From NCBI GenBank assembly GCA_022592435.1, contig JABYQS010000023.1, positions 248,001 through 312,000 on the forward strand: a DNA stretch of 64,000 nt, read 5' to 3'. Within the stretch, counting starts at the first letter, position 1; the number at the start of each line of letters is the position of its first letter. Below are positions 58,342 through 64,000 of this stretch, piece after piece. Origin of the DNA: Cerioporus squamosus (Eukaryota > Basidiomycota > Agaricomycetes > Polyporales > Polyporaceae). The notes below the pieces were generated by a model. It did no database searches and had not been told where the DNA came from. It was given only the letters and a program-made list of their open reading frames with translations. A program made the position numbers and the translations under genes.

Positions 58342-59893
58342 ACGACTTCGGAGGCCAGCTGAGCTTGCTGTAGGAGATGGTGCTGTTGTTGATGTTGTGT
58401 AGTGTATTGTTCATCTAATGGGATTGGGTTCCTCGTACATTTCACTGTGTGTTGTGAGATTTCGTTCGTGGATTTTCCCGGTAAGCTTCCCGCAATGCGC
58501 AGAGAACATGGTTACTCACCGAGGACAGGTTGAAGTCGTCCTCTGTCGTCCTTCGCAAGTCCTTCGAGCCCGATACTCTCGGACAGCGCATGGTGAGTTG
58601 CGTCATCGCGCCGCGGCCGAAGCGCGGCCCGGTTAGATTACCGGCAAGCCGAAGCGACCATGGCGGCGTCTAACGGTTACTTATGTATGTTGCTTTCATA
58701 CGTTGACTGCTTACCGTCGTACAAGGAGGTCCAAGGACGATGAACACATACCTCAGCAATACTACGGGGTCATGGACTCCTGAACTTACTCTTTTCACAA
58801 GAGTTCGACAGCTGTCACAGTTTCCATGGACGCGCTGCTGTCGACGTGATGGATGGTGAGGTACTAGACTAGTATAGGGGTTAACGTTACAGTCGCCCGC
58901 CGGTATTCAAATCGATGGACTGCCTCTCAGATGGTCCGGATGCCCGAGTTGCAAGCCTGCAACCGCTCACGGGGAAGGCAGACGGACTTACAGACTTACA
59001 GGAAGTCGCTGGCCACTGGCACACTGTGGGTCTTCGGCGACCTTGAAGTTGATCCACCACACTTCGCGCACCGCCATCGGACGGTAGTCCGCGGCGCAAA
59101 TTCAACTGCGCACTCCCAGGAGCGTTCAGGATTATGTTACGGAGGTCAGTTTGATGCGCGAGGAACGCACGATTCGGCACGATAACGTCATGGCATCAAC
59201 ATACCTTTACGGAGTACGTCTGTCTCATGAGCGTTGCTGCGGGTCTTGCACTGATCGGTCTGATTCAAGTTGCCCTCAAACATGCGTCGACGACGTTCTC
59301 GGTCACAGGTTGTTGTTGGGTACGAGGTCAAAATCGTCCAGGCCAGTTGGTACTCGACGTCGACTCCAGGATAGCCGAGCTCGTTTGGAACTTGACAGAC
59401 AGCTGCGGATGATCAATACTACTGTACACATGACCTATTCCACCTTCTTCTCTGACATCGGTGCCAGAATTTGTACTCACGAGCACTCATGAGTACTTAT
59501 CTCGACAGTTGGGGTGAGGCCGAAACTTCTGGTTTCCGGCAAACCATTCAGCCCTACTCCGCCCAGAATAGCATAGCAACAACGAGGATGCGGCAGGCGA
59601 TGCCCACATATAGGCAACGAAACATATTCTTCCGGTGCGCATTCATGACGTCTTGAAACCTCTCATGTCATTCAATCTGACCACAACCCCCGCTACCAGC
59701 ATGTCATCCGATCAGCGACATACGTTCTTCTTCACTGATCCGACGCCTGAATCTCACCGCTGCCAACATGAGGCTCGGCCTATGGGTCACTTATAAGTGT
59801 CCGAGGTCGCACATCGAAGCATACCCAGACTTCTTCTCCGTACACCCTCTACCACGCTGCTCTTAGAAGCATACGTTCGACCTGAACTTCGAT
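58342..59893. other. Intergenic, right A-T-R promoter, no gene recognised
   Basis: 1.55 kb. The first 100 nt match copy A's 3' flank in reverse orientation. TTATAA at 59791-59796, about 100 nt before the A-T-R ATG, is the likely TATA box. Nothing recognised between. Confidence 0.55.
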
Positions 59894-62800
59894 ATGCCGC
59901 TTGATCCCTCTCGACTTCCACCCCACGTCAGCACCGAGTTCCGCGAGCCTACGGAACTCATCAGTCGCAATAACGTCGCGATCCCTCAGTACTACGCATG
60001 GCAGGCGAAGGAAAGCCCGAACTACCCTCTTTTCGTCTACCAGGACGGCGATCGACTACAATACATCACCTACGCCCAGGCGAACCGAGCCATGGACCGT
60101 GTCGCACGCTATGTAGCATCCGTGGTCGGGGCGGGCAATCGCGGACCTGGCGGGGAACACCCAGTCGTAGCCTTGTTTGCGAACGCAGGTATGTGTCACC
60201 TCCCATCGCTCAGCACATTCAGCAACTGACCGATGTCGACAGACACGATCACATACTTCTGTACGGCGATCGGCGTCATGAAGACCGGGTGCACGCTGTT
60301 CCTCGTCTCCACGCGGAACGCCTCTGCTGCGATCGCCGACATGTTCCAACGCACAGGAACGGGACATGTCATCTTGTCCACTGACCCCTTCCTGCGTGGG
60401 ACCGCGCAGGAAGCGCTTTCCACTCTCGCGAGTGCTGGCCAACACGTCGTCGAGCTCGCGCTCCCGACGTTCCAGGACTTGTTCGCCGAGGAGCTGGACC
60501 CGCAGAGCCCGTATGAGGCTGGGGTCGAGCTACCGACTGCGTTCGATATAGACGCAGTGGGAGTGATCATGCATTCCTCTGGTGAGCCCCGTCGTTTCTG
60601 CTGCGTATCGTCTCCTTACACATGTGGCGTGGACAGGATCTACCGGGCACCCGAAGACCATCGGCTGGACGACCAAGAACTTGGCTGCTTGGGGCAAGTA
60701 CCCTCGTAAGTCCATGATGCTTCCGTAACCGTTTCAGAGCACAAGCTGACAGCTAAGTGCATAGTGAACGGCGATATCGGTATGGGGAGGTGCATAATGG
60801 GGTGTCATGGAACTCCGATGTTCCATGGTCTCGGGGCGTTTATGTACGCTGCATCGGTAAGTCATCTTTTAAGAGGACGACCTTCCGTCACCTGAGAGGC
60901 TGAAGCGCGTATTAGCCTGTCCTGGGCTTGATCGTAGCATCTTTCAAGCCGGCCATCCCTCCCACGGTGCCCACCCCTGATGCAGTCTGGGAAGGCATCG
61001 TAGCCACCGGAACAGATTTCTCTTGGACCGTTCCGTCGTTCATCGAGGTGCGATTCTCGTCGCTGTCGCATCCTCTAGCACTGACTGGCCCATAGGAATG
61101 GGCTCGGGACCCAGAGAAAGTACTGTTCATGAAGAAGATGAGGGGTTTGGTACGTCGTAGTTCCTCCGCCACTTACCTTCGTCTGATGATGTACGCCACA
61201 GATGTTCGGAGGTGCCACACTGAACGAAGAGGTCGGAAACAGCCTTGCAAGCAAAGGCATTGCGCTGGTTGACTGCTATGGATGGTGAGACACGGTCGTC
61301 GCCTTTCCTCGTCTCGCTAACGCATTGCTTGCCAGCACCGAGGTCGGATTGATCAACAACTTCTCGAGAGGTCAGTACACCTTACGGTGGGTCTGGCGCA
61401 TTGCTCATTCTGCATTCTGGTATTCCAGCGAATCCCGGTATGGATTGGCAGTACTGGAGCGTCGCTCCTGACGTCGAGTGTTACTTCCGCCCCATGGAAG
61501 ACGGGACGTACGAAGTGGTCATACTTGTGCGTGTTGATCTGGACCGATAGCGCTGTATATGCTATAATCTGACCTCCGCATTCAGTCTCCTCCTGACCGC
61601 CCGCTGCCGAAGACGAACACCAAGATCGGGGACAGGGAGGCGTATGCAACGAGCGATATCGTCATTCGCCATCCCACGAAGCCCGACCTGTACAAGATCG
61701 TTGGACGCATAGACGAGCAGATCGTTCTTTCGAACGGAGAGAAGGTCAGTCGTACGCTCTTCATGTTTCCGTACGATCGCACTGACGTCCGTATCAGACA
61801 AATCCCATTCCATTAGGTTCGTGCTAAAACTCTAGGAATATGCTCGAGGGAAAGACTCACGAGCTTGCGCCGCCGACAGAGAGGATGATCAACGAGGACC
61901 CTCATGTCAGGTCTAGCGTCATGTTCGGGCGTGGGAAGTTCCAGAACGGCGTCCTCATCCAGCCAACTGAAGACTACGCCTTCGATCCGAGCGACCTCAA
62001 GAAGCTGGAGGAGTACAGGAACCTTATCTGGTAAGTCTGTCTACCTCAGGCTGTTGGCGCGTGTCCTCATGTACACTCCCAACGTGCAGGCCGACTATCG
62101 AACGCGTCAACGCATATGCCCCGCAGCACTCCAGGATCTTCAAGGAGGTCAGCCTTGGCAGCTCCTTCCATCAAATGTTGTTTAAGCTGATATGTCCCTC
62201 CAGATGATCCTGGTCACCTCCCCATCGAAGCCGTTCGAATTCACGATGAAGGGCCAGCCTCGCCGCCATTTCATCCTCAGGGCGTACAACGATGAGATCG
62301 AGTCATTGTATAAGGAGGTCGAGAATAGCGCGCAAAGCGAGTTCGCTCCTCCCGCCGTATGGGACGAAGCGAGCACCACCTCGTTCATCCGTACCGTGGT
62401 CAAGAAGACGCTGCGCCGCGACATCAGCGACGACGACGACATCTTCCGCAACGGAGGCGACAGGTAAGCTTCTCTATGAACACAGTCCGACCTTCTGCTC
62501 GACCGCTTATGTGCTCCAGTCTTCAAGCTACGTACATCCGCAACACCATCCTTCGCGCCCTCCGGGAGACGCACAAGGACGCTCCAAAGCGGCTCCCCTC
62601 CAATGTCGTCTTCGCTTCCCCGACCATCTCCTCCCTTGCTCGTGCCGTCTACCACGCTGTGAACACCGACGGAACGAGCGCATCGCACACCCCGGCTGAC
62701 TTGTGTAAGTACGTCGAGAAGTACTCCGCTGACCTCCCAGCCCGGCCCAAGAACCTCGTCCCGCGTCCCGCTGGCAAGGAGGTCGTTGTCATCACCGGGA

Positions 62801-64000
62801 CGACTGGCGGCTTCGGCTGCGACACCCTCGAGCATCTGCTCCGCGACGAGACCGTGGGGAAGGTGTACGCCTTCAACCGCAAGGGCACCCAAGCGTTGGA
62901 GCGCCAGCGTGCGCAGTTCAAGGCGCGTGGTCTGGACGAGTCCTTGCTGGACTCCCCGAAGTTCGTTATGGTCGAGGCGGTGCTGCACGAGCACGACTTC
63001 GGACTGGAGTCGGCGCTCCTCGAGGAGATCCGGACGTCAGTCACACACATCATGCTCAATGGTGAGACGGCTCCTACGACATTTAGTATCTACACACTCA
63101 TGCGTACACGCACGCAGCTTGGAAGGTCAACTTCAACATGTCTATCGCGTCTTTTGAGGTCGACATCCAAGGTGCACGGAACTTCGTCGATCTTGCCTTG
63201 TGCTCTCCATACGTGTCACCTCCCTCGATCATCTTCGTCAGCTCTATCGGAGTCTTCGCAAGTGCGTATCCTGGTATCCAGCCTCACCGCTGCGGTTCTG
63301 ACGCTCGAATAGACTACAAGGGTCCTTGCCCAGCACCTGAGGCGCCCCTGGATGACCCGGAAGTGCCGTTCGGTGCCGGTTACGGTGAGTCCAAGTGGGT
63401 CACGGAGCATGTTCTGCAGAACGTCGCTGCAAAGACGGACGTGCACACCGTCGTGATGCGGCTTGGCCAGGTCGCTGGTGACAAGCTAGGGTACTGGAAC
63501 GAGTCGGAGTGGTTCCCCGCGCTGGTGAAGTCGGCCCTGTTCCAGCGCTGTCTCCCCGACGTCGAAGGGGTACGAGGTTCTCTCCGTGACTTTCGGTTGT
63601 CTGCTGACTATGCGTCCATGCAGGACATCTCCTGGTTCCCCGCGTACGAAGCCGCCAAGGCGTTTGCTGAGATGCGGCACTCACCGGAGCCGTTCCTGCA
63701 CCTCATCCATCCTCGGCCTGTACGCTGGCACACCGTCATGGCGCCCATCGCCGAGCTGTTCAACGTCCCTCTCGTCCCGTACGAGCAATGGGTGTCCACG
63801 CTCGAGAAAAGCGTCGAGGCCGGCTCGGCGGCAGAGGTCGAGGCTATGAGGCAGAACCCCGCCTTGCGCCTCCTGCCCTTCTACAAGTCCGTGAAGAAAG
63901 CTGTGGACGGTCGGGAAGCTCTGGGGTTGGTCTCCCTGTCGACTGAGAAGGCCACCCAAGTATCGGAGTCGCTCGCTCAGATGCCGGTGCTCGATGCAGA
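59894..64000 (+). CDS. NRPS-like A-T-R carboxylate reductase, right copy, cut by the window edge
   Basis: Paralogue of the gene at 49531-53644, in the opposite direction. It starts [20 protein letters not shown] at 59894 and is open to the end of the window; only about 20 residues are missing by comparison. A domain: [15 protein letters not shown] then [13 protein letters not shown] across an intron, and [18 protein letters not shown] domain: [19 protein letters not shown], Ser codon split by an intron at the same place as in the left copy. R domain: [47 protein letters not shown] and [12 protein letters not shown]. The G run missing one base in the left copy is complete here (GTGGGGAAGG), so the R domain reads through. 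Intron positions agree between copies. The A domain's substrate residues differ at several points, so substrates may differ. ATP and NADPH are the expected cofactors; the product should be an aldehyde. Confidence 0.93.

Noticed and set aside
1..64000. Bacterial-type systems (CRISPR, operons, IS elements)
   Set aside because: Spliced genes, HDEL-tailed BiP and a nucleoporin show a eukaryotic nuclear genome; no direct-repeat arrays were seen.

Overview
This is nuclear DNA of a filamentous fungus, almost certainly a basidiomycete of the class Agaricomycetes; Polyporales is a guess. Genes are split by many 50-90 nt introns with GT...AG ends, genes lie on both strands with short spacers, and the set is fungal: NUP192, NAA30, an HDEL-tailed BiP, ALO1, SFT2, an HSPA12-type Hsp70, F-box proteins and adenylating reductases. 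I see no operons, rRNA, tRNA, CRISPR or intact transposons. All family calls come from reading motifs by eye; no search was run.

Layout. 0-18 kb is gene-poor: a Ubc7-type E2 (3.8-5.4 kb), ALO1 (8.2-10.4 kb, minus) and an HSPA12-type Hsp70 (13.4-17.3 kb, minus) are separated by about 3 kb blocks in which I recognise nothing. 18-31.8 kb is dense: a Cbp6/UQCC2-like factor, two paralogous Tm-1-like TIM-barrel proteins on either side of an F-box gene, a second E2 of the UBE2G type and a Tm-1-like UPF0261 gene; then a hemerythrin-like gene, a MYND-finger gene and SFT2. 32-48 kb is mostly housekeeping: NUP192 (7.3 kb), NAA30 divergent from it, BiP/KAR2, a two-hotdog acyl-CoA thioesterase and another F-box gene. 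48-64 kb holds two near-identical small heat shock genes on opposite strands and two paralogous NRPS-like A-T-R carboxylate reductases on opposite strands, with an AKR9-type aldo/keto reductase between them. The second reductase runs off the right edge.

How genes may work together. The reductases (acid to aldehyde) and the aldo/keto reductase (aldehyde to alcohol) could form a small acid-reduction locus; this is inference. The BiP promoter has two oppositely oriented TGACGTGG motifs, and both small heat shock promoters have perfect three-unit heat shock elements. The separate TIM-barrel and UPF0261 genes correspond to the two halves of plant Tm-1.

Odd points. The UPF0261 gene, the hemerythrin-like gene (twice) and the left A-T-R gene each need a one-base correction to read through, and the aldo/keto reductase may too. 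The long housekeeping genes read cleanly. This means either unpolished homopolymer errors in the assembly or decay of dispensable genes.
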